DNA of 41,672 bases from Flavobacteriaceae bacterium (lineage in GTDB: Bacteria > Bacteroidota > Bacteroidia > Flavobacteriales > Flavobacteriaceae): NCBI GenBank assembly GCA_021647885.1, contig JAKITV010000021.1, positions 1 through 41,672 of the forward strand, given 5' to 3'. The notes under the pieces were generated by a model. The model saw nothing but the letters and a program-made list of their open reading frames with translations, searched no databases and was not told the origin of the DNA. Positions 32,188 to 41,506 of the stretch are shown piece after piece (position 1 is the first letter of the stretch; each line of letters opens with the position of its first letter). Both the position numbers and the translations under genes were made by a program.

Positions 32188-34089
32188 ATGAACAGAACTA
32201 CAATTTTTGTTTTAGGTGCTTTAATTACATCATTGTTTGTTGTCGCCCAAACAGGTAGTGGAACGCTAAACTTTAGCACAGAAGACAATCAAACACTCCC
32301 TATTAGTGGAACCGCAACAAGTTTATTTGGTGCTGGCGAGTATGTACATAATTTTGCTGGAAACACAGGAGAAAATATTGCATTCTTTGATTGGCCACTC
32401 GTTACACTAGGTGTTAATGATGTAGACATTACTGATAATAGAATCATGGGTCCAACCTCTAAAGAATTAAATGCTTACATGAAACTAAATAATCCACAAA
32501 ACGCAAGAGGACAATTATTTAATCTCCTAGGACAAAAAGTTGCAAATTTACAAACAACTGAGCATGGAAACGGTTTCACACAATTTTTTTATAATGCTAA
32601 CAACTTAGCTGATGGTATCTACGTTGCACAAATCCAATCTGGAAATCAGCAAGGAGCATTCAAAGTTCTCCTAGCAGGAAAGGAAAGCGATGGAGTTCCA
32701 AATCCATTCCCACAAAGACTTAGTAACAAGTTTAGTGCTAAAAACTCTATAGCTTCAAGAGGTCAAGATACAAATATAGTAAATTATGCAATCAATACGA
32801 TTGGTGATGAAATAAACACCTTCGATCAAGATATTGAAGTGACAGAAATAGAAAACAATAGTTTTGGGCTAACTGTAGTGCCAAAAAATGGTGATACAGC
32901 AGTAGTACCACAATTAAATGGATCCCCCATAGAAAACACAACAATTACTTTAATTAACCAAACAACTCCCCAACATATTTATTCTGTAGATACGCAAAAT
33001 ACAGGAGAAACAGGAGTTGTTTTCGAAAATATTTTTGTGTCTTCACCAGACAATCCTGATCTTTATGAAATAAACATAACAAGTAATGATGGGATTTTTT
33101 TACCAACAACCGTAACAGAAAATATGAACCAAGACATTTTTGGAGAAAACAACGGCGTAAAAACTATTGAAGTAACTCCTATTCCAAATGAAGTTGACCT
33201 TACTACAATTATTAGACATTATCAAACATCCGCAGTTATGCCTGGAGTAACTATTGAATTAAGAAATGGCGATACTGATGCATTAATCGATACGCAAGTA
33301 AGCGATACAAATGGCGCAGTAACCTTTATGGATGTTGCAGGAAATACACCTGTGTACACCATAAACTATAAAGGAGATAATTCAATATATAAAAAAACTA
33401 ATGAAAGTATTACTACTGATTTAGTTGTTACTATTGCGGAAATGACAGACACAATAAATACTACAGCAGTTCCAAAAGTATTTTTTGCTGATGCAACTCA
33501 AGTACCTATCGAAGAAGTTATGGCGTATAAAGTTAATACATATAACGTAGAATTCTTAAGAGGAAGTGATGAGATTTACTTAGCAGATAGTCCTGAAAAA
33601 CCAATTATGGTTGGACATCTTCAAGGTTTTGCAGCAGGTGTAGGTTTTCCTAACGGTTTTGACTTTAGTGCCACGCAACCATTTAATGATCCTACAGCTG
33701 ATCAAATTAATCAATATCAAATTTTTGCACCAAACAGAGTTACGTTTGATGGTTTAGTTGGAACCAATGCATCTCCAGGTGGAACAGCAACAACAAACGA
33801 TGGAAAAGTTGCAGATAATGGAAAAGTTGTTTACTTTTGGTCTCCAACATTTAGATTAGGTGGAACTCAAGAAAATAGTAATCATCATGAAGCAGGTAAT
33901 AAGTTGGGCGTACCATTTAGACCCGGTTTAAGTTCTCGAAATCCTAATGCTGGTGAAAGTGTTCCTTTGACAGAATTAGATGGTTTGATGATTAAACTTT
34001 GGTATAATATTGGAAATAATATTTATATTCAAACAGATTCTCAAAACAGACCTCTAGATTATTCACACACAAATACATTAGAAAACTAA
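32188..34089 (+). CDS. Exported protein with internal T9SS-sorting-like domain
   Basis: 633 residues with a signal peptide (1-20, cleavage near VVAQ). Residues about 105-163 resemble a type A T9SS sorting or FlgD-like domain (GQLFNLLGQKVANLQTTE, then LADGIYVAQIQSG and AFKVLL), which is normally found at the extreme C-terminus. Residues about 330-420 look like a carboxypeptidase-regulatory-like beta domain (PGVTIELRNGDTDALIDTQ). The C-terminal region holds NHHEAGNKLG (565-574), which resembles a zinc-protease HExxH helix but has Asn in place of the second His. Function unknown; surface adhesion or a dead peptidase are possibilities. ATG start; monocistronic. Confidence 0.65.
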   Translation: MNRTTIFVLGALITSLFVVAQTGSGTLNFSTEDNQTLPISGTATSLFGAGEYVHNFAGNTGENIAFFDWPLVTLGVNDVDITDNRIMGPTSKELNAYMKLNNPQNARGQLFNLLGQKVANLQTTEHGNGFTQFFYNANNLADGIYVAQIQSGNQQGAFKVLLAGKESDGVPNPFPQRLSNKFSAKNSIASRGQDTNIVNYAINTIGDEINTFDQDIEVTEIENNSFGLTVVPKNGDTAVVPQLNGSPIENTTITLINQTTPQHIYSVDTQNTGETGVVFENIFVSSPDNPDLYEINITSNDGIFLPTTVTENMNQDIFGENNGVKTIEVTPIPNEVDLTTIIRHYQTSAVMPGVTIELRNGDTDALIDTQVSDTNGAVTFMDVAGNTPVYTINYKGDNSIYKKTNESITTDLVVTIAEMTDTINTTAVPKVFFADATQVPIEEVMAYKVNTYNVEFLRGSDEIYLADSPEKPIMVGHLQGFAAGVGFPNGFDFSATQPFNDPTADQINQYQIFAPNRVTFDGLVGTNASPGGTATTNDGKVADNGKVVYFWSPTFRLGGTQENSNHHEAGNKLGVPFRPGLSSRNPNAGESVPLTELDGLMIKLWYNIGNNIYIQTDSQNRPLDYSHTNTLEN

Positions 34090-34127
34090 TATACTCTTAC
34101 TCCGTTTAGTTTATTGTTCCTCGCTTT

Positions 34128-34157
34128 CGTCATTGCGAGAGATAACGAAGCAATCTC
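34128..34157. repeat. Dispersed CGTCATTGCGAG repeat
   Basis: CGTCATTGCGAGAGATAACG followed by AAGCAATCTC. The outer parts (ATTGCGAGA and AGCAATCTC) can pair partly. Sequences of this type recur between genes in many bacterial genomes; only one copy is present here. Confidence 0.55.
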
Positions 34158-34282
34158 ATTGTTGAACTTACCAAAGAGGAATTTAAAAATTGGAGGAACA
34201 TAACAATATGCGGATTCATATATCATGGATATCAATTAACTTTTATCCAATTACATAGATAAAAATTATGGAATAAAAATTG

Positions 34283-34290
34283 TACATTTG
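34283..34290 (+). promoter_or_regulatory. Predicted -7 element of the ParE-type toxin-antitoxin pair
   Basis: TACATTTG is an exact match to the Bacteroidota -7 consensus TAnnTTTG, 21 bases before the antitoxin ATG. No convincing TTTG lies at the proper distance upstream. Confidence 0.5.
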
Positions 34291-34311
34291 TTATACTAAA
34301 AGTAGCGAATT

Positions 34312-34548
34312 ATGGCAATATTAGACTTAAGAAGAACAGTTAAACAATATGTAAATAAAGCAGATATACGCCTTTTAAAAATGATAAAAGCATTAGCAGA
34401 AAGCTATCAAGATGACGAACAAGAACTTACATTAAGTAAAGAACAATACGAACTTATTGACAAGCGCAGAGAAGCACATTTAAAAGGTGAAAGTAAATCG
34501 TTTACTTGGGAACAAGTCAAACAAAATGCAAGAAATGCTGTTCGATAA
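34312..34548 (+). CDS. Antitoxin of a ParE-type toxin-antitoxin pair
   Basis: 78-residue acidic/basic helical protein. The N-terminus (LRRTVKQYVNKADIRLLKMI, about 5-24) could form the DNA-binding or dimerising part; the C-terminus (LIDKRREAHLKGESKSFTWE) matches the addiction-module antitoxins with a conserved Arg-rich helix and SFTWEQVK before the end, which wraps the toxin. Stop and toxin start overlap as TAATG. ATG start, with a good -7 promoter element ahead. Confidence 0.85.
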   Translation: MAILDLRRTVKQYVNKADIRLLKMIKALAESYQDDEQELTLSKEQYELIDKRREAHLKGESKSFTWEQVKQNARNAVR

Positions 34549-34838
34549 TGACATATATTTTAGAAGTTAAAGACGAAGCTAATTTAGAAATTGTAGTAGC
34601 TTATCTTTATTACGAAGAAAAACGCAGAGGATTAGGTGAAGAGTTTTTAGAACATTTAGACACCTATTTTGATAGGATTACAACTAATCCAAAACACTTT
34701 CCTCAAAAGCGAAAACCTTATAGAGAAGCATTTATAAAACGTTTTCCATTTTTGGTCATTTATGAAATTATAAAGGGAAAAATAATTATATATTCTGTAT
34801 TTAATACTTGGCAAAATCCGGAGAAAAAGAAAAAATAA
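34548..34838 (+). CDS. ParE/RelE-superfamily toxin
   Basis: 96 residues from the ATG at 34548 that overlaps the antitoxin stop; an upstream start in another phase of the antitoxin gene is not credible. The ParE pattern is clear: YYEEKRRGLGEEFLEHLDTY (20-39), TTNPKHFPQKRKPYREAFIK (about 45-64), RFPFLVIYEI and a final strand IIIYSVFNTWQNPEK. The target may be gyrase (ParE) or mRNA (RelE); sequence alone does not decide. It forms a self-contained stability module with the antitoxin, in a spacer between an exported-protein gene and yifB. Confidence 0.87.
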   Translation: MTYILEVKDEANLEIVVAYLYYEEKRRGLGEEFLEHLDTYFDRITTNPKHFPQKRKPYREAFIKRFPFLVIYEIIKGKIIIYSVFNTWQNPEKKKK

Positions 34839-34933
34839 ATCCGCACAAAAACCCTGATTTTATCGTTCAACTAGCGCGCTTTTGCAAAGCGTGACCAACT
34901 TTACTATGCATTTAAAATGGGTTTTTGCCTTCA

Positions 34934-34949
34934 TTTCGACTGCGCTCAA
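34934..34949 (+). repeat. TTTCGACTnCGCTCAA element, copy downstream of yifB
   Basis: TTTCGACTGCGCTCAA in the spacer after the yifB stop (minus strand). It shares the core of the element in and next to menF and of the copy at 40502-40517. Confidence 0.7.
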
Positions 34950-34972
34950 TGTGACACGCAGTAATGACAGAT

Positions 34973-36511
34973 TTAACCCAACCAACCTTCTCTATCCATA
35001 CTTCTATATTGAATTGCTTCACTAATATGATTACCATTAATTGTTTCAACACCTTCTATATCTGCAATGGTTCTTGATACTTTTAAAATGCGATCGTAAG
35101 CTCTTGCTGATAGGTTGAGTCGCTCCATAGCAGTTTTAAGTAATTGCATTGAAGCTTCATCAAGTTTACAATGTTTCCGAATATGTTTGGTATTCATTTG
35201 TGCGTTATAATGTACTTTATCAGACTCACTAAACCGTTTGGTTTGAATATCTCTTGCAGCAGTAACACGCTTTCTAATTTCTATAGAAGTTTCTCCTTTA
35301 CGTTCTTCAGATAGTTTTTCAAAAGGAACTGGAGTTACTTCAATATGAATATCGATACGATCTAACAAAGGTCCGGAAATTTTACTTAAATAACGTTGCA
35401 TTTCAGCAGGTGAAGATGTTACAGGCGAATCAGGATCGTTAAAATAACCACTCGGACTTGGATTCATACTTGCAACCAACATAAACGACGAAGGATAAGT
35501 TACCGTAAATTTTGCTCTCGAAATCGTCACTTCTCTATCTTCTAAAGGTTGACGCATTACTTCTAAAACACCTCGTTTAAATTCTGGCAATTCATCTAAA
35601 AACAAAACGCCGTTATGAGATAATGAAATTTCTCCAGGTTGAGGATACGCTCCACCTCCAACCAGAGCAACATCGCTAATGGTATGATGTGGACTTCTAA
35701 AAGGTCGTTGCGCCATGAGTCCTGCATGCTCTTTAACACGACCAACAACCGAATGTATTTTTGTGGTTTCCAATGCTTCATGCAAAGTCATTGGTGGTAA
35801 AATAGAAGGCAGTCGTTTTGCCAACATGGTTTTTCCTGATCCTGGTGGACCAATTAAAATAATGTTGTGTCCTCCAGCTGCAGCAATTTCCATACAACGT
35901 TTTATACTTTCTTGTCCTTTAACATCGGAAAAATCGAATTCTGGGAAATCAAGGTTCTTATAAAACTCTTTTCGTGTATCAACTATAGTTTCTTCAAGTT
36001 GGTCGCCTTTATCAAAGTAATTAATTACTTGCTTGATATTATCGATACCATAGACTTTTAAATCACTAACAATAGCTGCTTCTTTAGCATTCTGACTTGG
36101 CAGAATAAACCCTTTAAAACCTTCTTCTCTTGCTTTTACAGCAATTGGCAAAGCGCCTTTTATGGATTGCAAACTTCCATCGAGGGAGAGTTCTCCCATA
36201 ATTAAGAAATCTTCTAAATTTTCAGCCTTAATTTGTTTTGAAGCTGCAAGAATTCCGACAGCAAGAGTAAGATCGTAAGCAGAGCCTTCTTTACGCAAAT
36301 CGGCTGGAGCCATATTAATGGTAATCTTTTTTCCAGGAATTTTATAACCGTTATTTTGAAGTGCAGCAGCAATACGATAATTGCTTTCTTTTATGGCATT
36401 ATCAGGAAGTCCAACTAGGTGATAACCTATGCCTTTGTCAACGTTTACTTCAACAGTAATTGTTGTGGCTTCAACACCAAACACTGCACTACCAAATACT
36501 TTATTAAGCAT
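34973..36511 (-). CDS. YifB/ComM-family AAA+ ATPase (Mg-chelatase-like)
   Basis: 512-residue hexameric helicase-like ATPase; ComM relatives promote branch migration during uptake of foreign DNA. Order of parts: N-terminal Lon-protease-like domain (about 1-170; [16 protein letters not shown]), Walker A GPPGSGKT (221-228), [17 protein letters not shown] (about 270-286), Walker B LFLDELPE (about 299-306), the [11 protein letters not shown] segment (about 350) and the C-terminal Mg-chelatase helices with [20 protein letters not shown]. The cysteines found here in some relatives (NPCPCG) are Ser. ATG start. It is 35 bases downstream of the hydrolase gene. Confidence 0.94.
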   Translation of the reverse strand: MLNKVFGSAVFGVEATTITVEVNVDKGIGYHLVGLPDNAIKESNYRIAAALQNNGYKIPGKKITINMAPADLRKEGSAYDLTLAVGILAASKQIKAENLEDFLIMGELSLDGSLQSIKGALPIAVKAREEGFKGFILPSQNAKEAAIVSDLKVYGIDNIKQVINYFDKGDQLEETIVDTRKEFYKNLDFPEFDFSDVKGQESIKRCMEIAAAGGHNIILIGPPGSGKTMLAKRLPSILPPMTLHEALETTKIHSVVGRVKEHAGLMAQRPFRSPHHTISDVALVGGGAYPQPGEISLSHNGVLFLDELPEFKRGVLEVMRQPLEDREVTISRAKFTVTYPSSFMLVASMNPSPSGYFNDPDSPVTSSPAEMQRYLSKISGPLLDRIDIHIEVTPVPFEKLSEERKGETSIEIRKRVTAARDIQTKRFSESDKVHYNAQMNTKHIRKHCKLDEASMQLLKTAMERLNLSARAYDRILKVSRTIADIEGVETINGNHISEAIQYRSMDREGWLG

Positions 36512-36546
36512 ATAAAATTGATTTGCTTAAATGTAAGAAAAATTGC

Positions 36547-37509
36547 CTAATCTTTTTCAATCAAAAATTCTAAAGCTCTTTTTTCGTTATAATAGACATT
36601 ATTCTTATCATAAAATCCAACATGACCACCATACTTTGGCATTTCTAAATATAGATTTGAATTCGCTTTAGCCTCTTCAATTGGATAACAATCTAACGAC
36701 AAAAAGGAATCGTTTTCAGCATTAATTAAAAGCGTAGGAATTGAAATATCATTTAGAAACTGCAAACTACTACTCTTCGCATAATAATCTAAAGCATCTT
36801 TAAAACCATGCGCTTTTGAGGTATATGCATCATCAAAATCCTTTAGTGTTTTAATTTTATTTATATCTGAATCACTTACCAAATCAGGAAATTGCTTTTG
36901 CTTCTGTTTTAATTTATTTTTTAAATGTCTTTTAAACCTATCGTGATATGGTATATTTTTAAATTTATGCAATTCTAACATTGATCCATATAAAAATATT
37001 GGCACAGAAACAGCGACAACTGATTTTATTTGGTTTGGAATAATACGTCCTTCTCCAACATATTTTAAAGCAACATTTCCACCCAGACTAAATCCGTTAA
37101 TATATATTTCTGAATAGTGTTTTGTTGAAATAATATGATTAATCACATCCTCCAAATCTTCGGTTACACCAGAATGATACGAACGATATTTTAGATTCTG
37201 TTCTCCACTACAACTTCTAAAATTTACACAAACTGCATCAAAATAATTCTGATTAAAAATTTTAGCAGCACCTAGCATATAAGCACGTTGCGCATTACCT
37301 TCTAAACCATGAAGGACAATAATGAGTTTATTTGTTTTCTCTTTTGAAAAACTCCAATCTAAATCTAAAAAATCGCCATCACTTAATGTCATGCGTTCAC
37401 GTTCCTGATTTACATCATGAATTTTTCTAGCCAATCCTGAATACACAGTGGACACAAACCCGTTTCTAAAAATGAAAGGTGGTTTATAAGACGAAGAAAT
37501 TATTGGCAT
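36547..37509 (-). CDS. YheT-like alpha/beta hydrolase
   Basis: 320-residue hydrolase of the YheT/ABHD group; cytosolic or peripheral, likely esterase or lipase, substrate unknown. Motifs: LHGLEGNAQRAYMLG (66-80), VNFRSCSGEQN (about 95-105), the nucleophile GFSLGGNVALKY with S141, LINAENDSFLS with the catalytic Asp (about 262-272) and GGHVGFYD with the His (about 294-301). No signal peptide. ATG start. It probably shares a transcript with yifB. The 166-base spacer before preA contains small dyads but no clear terminator. Confidence 0.88.
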   Translation of the reverse strand: MPIISSSYKPPFIFRNGFVSTVYSGLARKIHDVNQERERMTLSDGDFLDLDWSFSKEKTNKLIIVLHGLEGNAQRAYMLGAAKIFNQNYFDAVCVNFRSCSGEQNLKYRSYHSGVTEDLEDVINHIISTKHYSEIYINGFSLGGNVALKYVGEGRIIPNQIKSVVAVSVPIFLYGSMLELHKFKNIPYHDRFKRHLKNKLKQKQKQFPDLVSDSDINKIKTLKDFDDAYTSKAHGFKDALDYYAKSSSLQFLNDISIPTLLINAENDSFLSLDCYPIEEAKANSNLYLEMPKYGGHVGFYDKNNVYYNEKRALEFLIEKD

Positions 37510-37675
37510 AAATAAAAAGCACTAAAGTTATAAGTACTTAAAGTGTACTTAAGTTTTTTTGTATTCAACATTTTCAATTAATTCAAACTTTATCACTTTT
37601 TTATATTTCGTTAATTTTTATTTTAGTTGGACTATTAATTTTAAGCACTTTAGTTGCACTTATAAACTTAAGGCA

Positions 37676-39004
37676 CTAACTTTTCAAAGCATCTGTTGGT
37701 TTTGGCACAAAATGCCCTTTTCCGCCTGCTCTATCATCATCAAAAGTAGTTGGTACATCATCATTTAAAGTGCGTTCGTTCCAAGTAACATGTTCTGTAC
37801 CATCGTCTGTTTTTATCATTGTAATACAATTTTCCACAGGACAAACCAATGAACATAAATTACAGCCTACACAATTCTCTTCTATAATACTTGGTATTCT
37901 ATTGTCAGCATCTTTTGGTAAAGATATGGCTTGATGTGCGCCATCATCACAAGCGATGTAACACAAATCACAACCTATACATTTATCCTTATTAATTTCA
38001 GCAATAACTTTATATTTTAGGTTAAGGTGTTTCCACTCTGTAACATTTGGCAATGCTTTTCCAGCAAAATCGTAAATAGTATTATAGCCTTTTTCTTCCA
38101 TAAACTGACGCAAACCAGTTTCCATTTCTCTTACAATTCCAAAGCCATAGTGCATCACAGCAGTGCACACTTGCACAGATGTTGCACCAAGTAAAATAAA
38201 CTCTACCACATCACGCCAAGTTTCAATACCTCCAATACCTGAAATGGGTACTATATTAATCTCTGAGTGTTGTGCTAAATCTTTAAGCATGTGCATTGCA
38301 ATTGGCTTTACTGCTGGTCCGCAATAACCTCCATTACTACCTTTGCCATCCACTATAGGATAAGGTGCATAGCTGTCTAAATCAATTCCAACAATACTTT
38401 TAATTGTGTTTATTAATGAAATAGCATCTGTTCCACCTTGCACTGCTGCCAAACCTGGATCTGTAATATGAGATATATTTGGAGACAATTTAGTAATCAC
38501 AGGAATATTTGCAGCTTCCTTAACCCATTCTACAATAGTTTTTAAAACCTTTGGTTCTTGACCAACTGCTGAACCCATTCCGCGTTCGCACATGCCATGT
38601 GGACAGCCAAAATTAAGCTCTATACCATCTGCTCCTGCATTTTCAACATCCTTTATGATTTGTTTCCATTCTGCTCTACTTTCTACCATTAAAGATGCAA
38701 TAACAGCATGATCTGGAAAATATTTTTTTACTTCTTCAATCTCACGAAGGTTATCTGCCAAAGGTCTATCTGTAATGAGTTCTATATTATTAAAACCCAT
38801 CATTTTGGTGTTTCTGTAATCTATAGAACCATAACGACTCGACACGTTAACTACAGGAACTCCAAGTGTTTTCCAAACAGCTCCTCCCCAACCTGCTTCG
38901 AAAGCTTTCATGACTTGATACCCAGAATTTGTTGGTGGTGCAGATGCTAACCAAAACGGATTTGGTGCTTTGATACCTGCAAAATTTATTGATAAATCGA
39001 TCAT
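37676..39004 (-). CDS. preA: NAD-dependent dihydropyrimidine dehydrogenase, subunit PreA
   Basis: Reduces uracil and thymine to the 5,6-dihydro forms together with PreT, first step of reductive pyrimidine breakdown. 442 residues: a dihydroorotate-dehydrogenase-like FMN domain (1 to about 320) with SAPPTNSGYQVMKAFEAGWG (21-40) and ELNFGCPHGMCERGMG (about 146-161, with the active-site Cys region), then a ferredoxin-like domain with two 4Fe-4S motifs, CIGCDLCYIAC and CVGCNLCSLVC. ATG start. It is the last gene of the operon and is separated from preT by a repeat-filled 116-base spacer. Confidence 0.95.
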   Translation of the reverse strand: MIDLSINFAGIKAPNPFWLASAPPTNSGYQVMKAFEAGWGGAVWKTLGVPVVNVSSRYGSIDYRNTKMMGFNNIELITDRPLADNLREIEEVKKYFPDHAVIASLMVESRAEWKQIIKDVENAGADGIELNFGCPHGMCERGMGSAVGQEPKVLKTIVEWVKEAANIPVITKLSPNISHITDPGLAAVQGGTDAISLINTIKSIVGIDLDSYAPYPIVDGKGSNGGYCGPAVKPIAMHMLKDLAQHSEINIVPISGIGGIETWRDVVEFILLGATSVQVCTAVMHYGFGIVREMETGLRQFMEEKGYNTIYDFAGKALPNVTEWKHLNLKYKVIAEINKDKCIGCDLCYIACDDGAHQAISLPKDADNRIPSIIEENCVGCNLCSLVCPVENCITMIKTDDGTEHVTWNERTLNDDVPTTFDDDRAGGKGHFVPKPTDALKS

Positions 39005-39011
39005 TCTTTTT

Positions 39012-39044
39012 GAGTTATGAGTTAAAAGTTATGAGTTAAGAGTT
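39012..39044. repeat. Heptanucleotide tandem repeat (GAGTTAW) upstream of preA
   Basis: Units GAGTTAT, GAGTTAA, AAGTTAT, GAGTTAA, GAGTT in strict 7-base phase, beginning 8 bases before the preA start codon on the minus strand. A similar array lies at 40453-40487. Confidence 0.85.
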
Positions 39045-39095
39045 TTTTGATTAATCTTAAATCATAATTCTGAATTTTATTGATATTTTATTTTA

Positions 39096-39123
39096 CTGCT
39101 TACTGAATACTGAACACTGCTTA
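39096..39123. repeat. Heptanucleotide tandem repeat (CTGAAYA) at the preT stop
   Basis: Units CTGCTTA, CTGAATA, CTGAACA, CTGCTTA in 7-base phase. The last unit contains the preT stop codon. CTGAACA is the reverse complement of the TGTTCAG array after panB. Confidence 0.75.
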
Positions 39124-40446
39124 CTTATTCAGCCAACTATGAATTCCTTGTGCTGCCATTTTACCATCATATACTGCATTAACAACTTCTGCTCCTCCAT
39201 TGATGGCATCACCACCAGCAAAATATTTTTGATTAGAAGTTTGAAATGTGTCTTTATTTACAACAATGCGCATTGCATTGTCTGTTTTTAAATCATCTAT
39301 TAAACTGAATAAACTGCCTTTCTTTGTTTGTCCTGTTGCTTTGATAACCAAATCGCATCTCACAATAAATACGTTTTTCATATTGGTCTGTAATTTACCA
39401 TCGACAGTTTCTGTTTTGGCAAATTTCACACCTTCAACTTTTTTATTTCCAACTATAGCAATTGGAGTTACATTAAATAAGCTATCGACTCCAGCACTTA
39501 TCGCTAAATCGTATTCAAAACCATAGGCTCCCATTTTCTTTTTAGAATTTCTATACGCCAAAACCGTTTTTCGTGCTCCCATTCTTGCTACTTCGGAAGC
39601 GGCATCCATTGCTGTATTTCCGCCACCAATAACAACTACTTTCTTTGGAACTTTTAAAAGATGCTGTTTCATTCGTAATTCTTCAATAAATTCAACTGCA
39701 CCTACTACACCATCTTTATCTTCACCTTCTATTTGTAGTGTAGCAGTACTACCCAAACCTACACCTAAAAATATAGCGTCATAATTTTCTTCTAATTGTT
39801 TTAATTGCTCTTTTGAAATTATAGCAGAATGATACTTTATGTTAAAACCTAGCTGATTCTGTAAATATTCAACTTCTTTTAAAACTTCCTCGTTAGTAAT
39901 TTTATAAGGTGCAATACCATGAACCGTTAAACCTGTAGGTTTATCTTTAGCCTCAAAAAGATCAACTTCATAACCTAAAGTTCTCAACTCACAAGCACAG
40001 GCAATTCCAGCTGGTCCTGCTCCAACAATAGCAATTTTATTATTTTTAGTTTCTCCTACTTGAAAAATTTCTTTGGCTGAATCTATAACTTTATTAGTGG
40101 CATAATTTTGGAGGCGTCCAATTTGAATTGGTGGTACATCCTGATGATTGTAAACGCAAGCTCCTACACATAAAACTCCTGTTGGGCAAACAATGCCACA
40201 GGCATTTCCCATCCAATTGGAATCGAAGATAGTTTTGGAAGCTCCAGTTATATTATTAGTTTGTATTTGCTTAATAAACAACGGAATATCAATATGTGTA
40301 GGACACGCTTGTATACAAGGTGCATCGTAGCAAAACAAACACCTTGAAGCTTCATAATACGCTTCCGTATCGTTCATCAAAGGTTTTTTCTGCTTGAAAT
40401 TCTTTTTGAATTCTGCTTCTGTAGTTGGTCTTTTATATTGTGACAT
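39121..40446 (-). CDS. preT: NAD-dependent dihydropyrimidine dehydrogenase, subunit PreT
   Basis: Flavoprotein subunit that passes electrons from NADH to PreA. 441 residues: N-terminal iron-sulphur domain with Cys at 36, 39, 44, 48 (CLFCYDAPCIQAC) and 83, 87, 93, 97 (CGIVCPTGVLCVGAC), an FAD site VGAGPAG (141-147), and an NAD(P) site VVIGGGNTAMDAASEVARMG (roughly 266-285), ending with GDAINGGAEVVNAVYDGK, the usual FAD-end motif. The same layout occurs in glutamate synthase small subunits, but the adjoining preA and beta-ureidopropionase genes settle the assignment. ATG start. Confidence 0.93.
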   Translation of the reverse strand: MSQYKRPTTEAEFKKNFKQKKPLMNDTEAYYEASRCLFCYDAPCIQACPTHIDIPLFIKQIQTNNITGASKTIFDSNWMGNACGIVCPTGVLCVGACVYNHQDVPPIQIGRLQNYATNKVIDSAKEIFQVGETKNNKIAIVGAGPAGIACACELRTLGYEVDLFEAKDKPTGLTVHGIAPYKITNEEVLKEVEYLQNQLGFNIKYHSAIISKEQLKQLEENYDAIFLGVGLGSTATLQIEGEDKDGVVGAVEFIEELRMKQHLLKVPKKVVVIGGGNTAMDAASEVARMGARKTVLAYRNSKKKMGAYGFEYDLAISAGVDSLFNVTPIAIVGNKKVEGVKFAKTETVDGKLQTNMKNVFIVRCDLVIKATGQTKKGSLFSLIDDLKTDNAMRIVVNKDTFQTSNQKYFAGGDAINGGAEVVNAVYDGKMAAQGIHSWLNK

Positions 40447-40452
40447 TTCTTA

Positions 40453-40487
40453 TAGTTATGGGTTCAGAGTTATGAGTTTATAGTTTT
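40453..40487. repeat. Heptanucleotide tandem repeat upstream of preT
   Basis: Units TAGTTAT, GGGTTCA, GAGTTAT, GAGTTTA, TAGTTTT in 7-base phase, starting 7 bases before the preT start codon on the minus strand. It is more degenerate than the array before preA but of the same type. Confidence 0.65.
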
Positions 40488-40501
40488 ATGGAACACTGAT
40501 A

Positions 40502-40517
40502 TTTCGACTGCGCTCAA
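40502..40517 (+). repeat. TTTCGACTnCGCTCAA element, copy in the preT-ureidopropionase spacer
   Basis: TTTCGACTGCGCTCAA, identical to 34934-34949. It lies next to a partial copy of the CACAGATAACGCAGATT element, so this spacer is a mosaic of repeats. Confidence 0.7.
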
Positions 40518-40590
40518 TACAAGTTCTGCTGATTTTGCAGATTTGCACTGATATATTTTAAACTACAATTAAATCATTTTTTATCATAAT

Positions 40591-40607
40591 AATCTGCGTT
40601 ATCTGTG
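40591..40607 (-). repeat. CACAGATAACGCAGATT element, single arm
   Basis: The reverse complement of AATCTGCGTTATCTGTG is identical to part of the left arm of the inverted repeat at 828-847 (CACAGATAACGCAGATT). It lies 8 bases after the beta-ureidopropionase stop. Confidence 0.65.
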
Positions 40608-40614
40608 ATCTATT

Positions 40615-41481
40615 TTATAGCTCGGTTAATTTTCCATATGTTTCTGGTCTTCTATCTCTATAAAATTGCCAAGTAGAACGTACTTCATCAATCAAATCTA
40701 AATCAAATTCGGCTACTAACAATTCATCATCATCACGAGATGCTTCTGCAAATATTTGTCCGCGTGGATTGACAAAATAAGATTGTCCGTAGAACTTCCC
40801 TAAATTCCAAGGCTTCTCTTCACCTACACGATTAATGCAACCCATAAAATAACCATTAGCTACTGCGTGAGCTGGTTGCTCTAATTTCCATAAATATTCG
40901 CTTAATCCTGCAACTGTTGCTGATGGATTATACACAATTTCAGCTCCATTTAATCCAAGAACTCGTGCTCCATCAGGGAAATGTCTGTCGTAACAAATAT
41001 AAACGCCAACCTTTGCATACTTAGTTTGAAATACTGGATAGCCTAAATTCCCAGGTTTAAAGAAGAATTTTTCCCAAAAGCCTGTTGTATGCGGAATATG
41101 ATTTTTTCTGTATTTACCAAGATATGTTCCATCTGCATCAATTACTGCAGCAGTATTGTATAAAATTCCCGCTTGCTCTTTTTCATATATTGGTACAATA
41201 ATAACCATATTATATTTTTTAGCTAATACTTGCATTTTCTCGGTTGTAGGTCCTGGAACAGATTCTGCTGAAGCATACCATTTCATATCTTGACCTGGAC
41301 AAAAATATGGTGTATTAAATATTTCTTGTAAGCACAATATTTGAACACCTTGTTTACCTGCTTCTTCAATATATGGAATATGCTTGTCGTACATGGCATC
41401 CATAATTTCTTTGATTGTACCTTCGCCTTCTGTCATTGGAAGGCTCATTTGTATTAATCCTGATTTTATTTTTCTGCTCAT
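40615..41481 (-). CDS. Beta-ureidopropionase / N-carbamoyl amidase (nitrilase superfamily)
   Basis: Hydrolyses N-carbamoyl-beta-alanine to beta-alanine, CO2 and ammonia, third step of reductive pyrimidine breakdown. 288 residues of the nitrilase fold with all catalytic residues: E53 (LCLQEIFNTPYF), K126 (GKYRKNHIPH) and C163 (YICYDRHFPDG). ATG start, no signal peptide. The assignment to beta-ureidopropionase rather than an N-carbamoylputrescine amidase rests on position between the dihydropyrimidinase and PreT/PreA genes, which would give the complete three-step pathway. Confidence 0.9.
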   Translation of the reverse strand: MSRKIKSGLIQMSLPMTEGEGTIKEIMDAMYDKHIPYIEEAGKQGVQILCLQEIFNTPYFCPGQDMKWYASAESVPGPTTEKMQVLAKKYNMVIIVPIYEKEQAGILYNTAAVIDADGTYLGKYRKNHIPHTTGFWEKFFFKPGNLGYPVFQTKYAKVGVYICYDRHFPDGARVLGLNGAEIVYNPSATVAGLSEYLWKLEQPAHAVANGYFMGCINRVGEEKPWNLGKFYGQSYFVNPRGQIFAEASRDDDELLVAEFDLDLIDEVRSTWQFYRDRRPETYGKLTEL

Positions 41482-41506
41482 AATTCGTTTAGTTTAATAT
41501 TAAGGT

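Noticed and set aside
32188-34089. Active zinc metallopeptidase assignment from HHEAGN
   Set aside because: The second His of HExxH is Asn and no downstream third ligand can be identified, so catalysis is not supported.
34861-34900. Terminator from the CGCTTT/AAAGCG hairpin at 34877-34891
   Set aside because: The stem is only 6 bp with no following T run on either strand.
37530-37560. Terminator from ACTTAA/TTAAGT dyads before a T run on the plus strand
   Set aside because: No plus-strand gene ends there, and on the minus strand the T run is on the wrong side; the AT-rich dyads can arise by chance.
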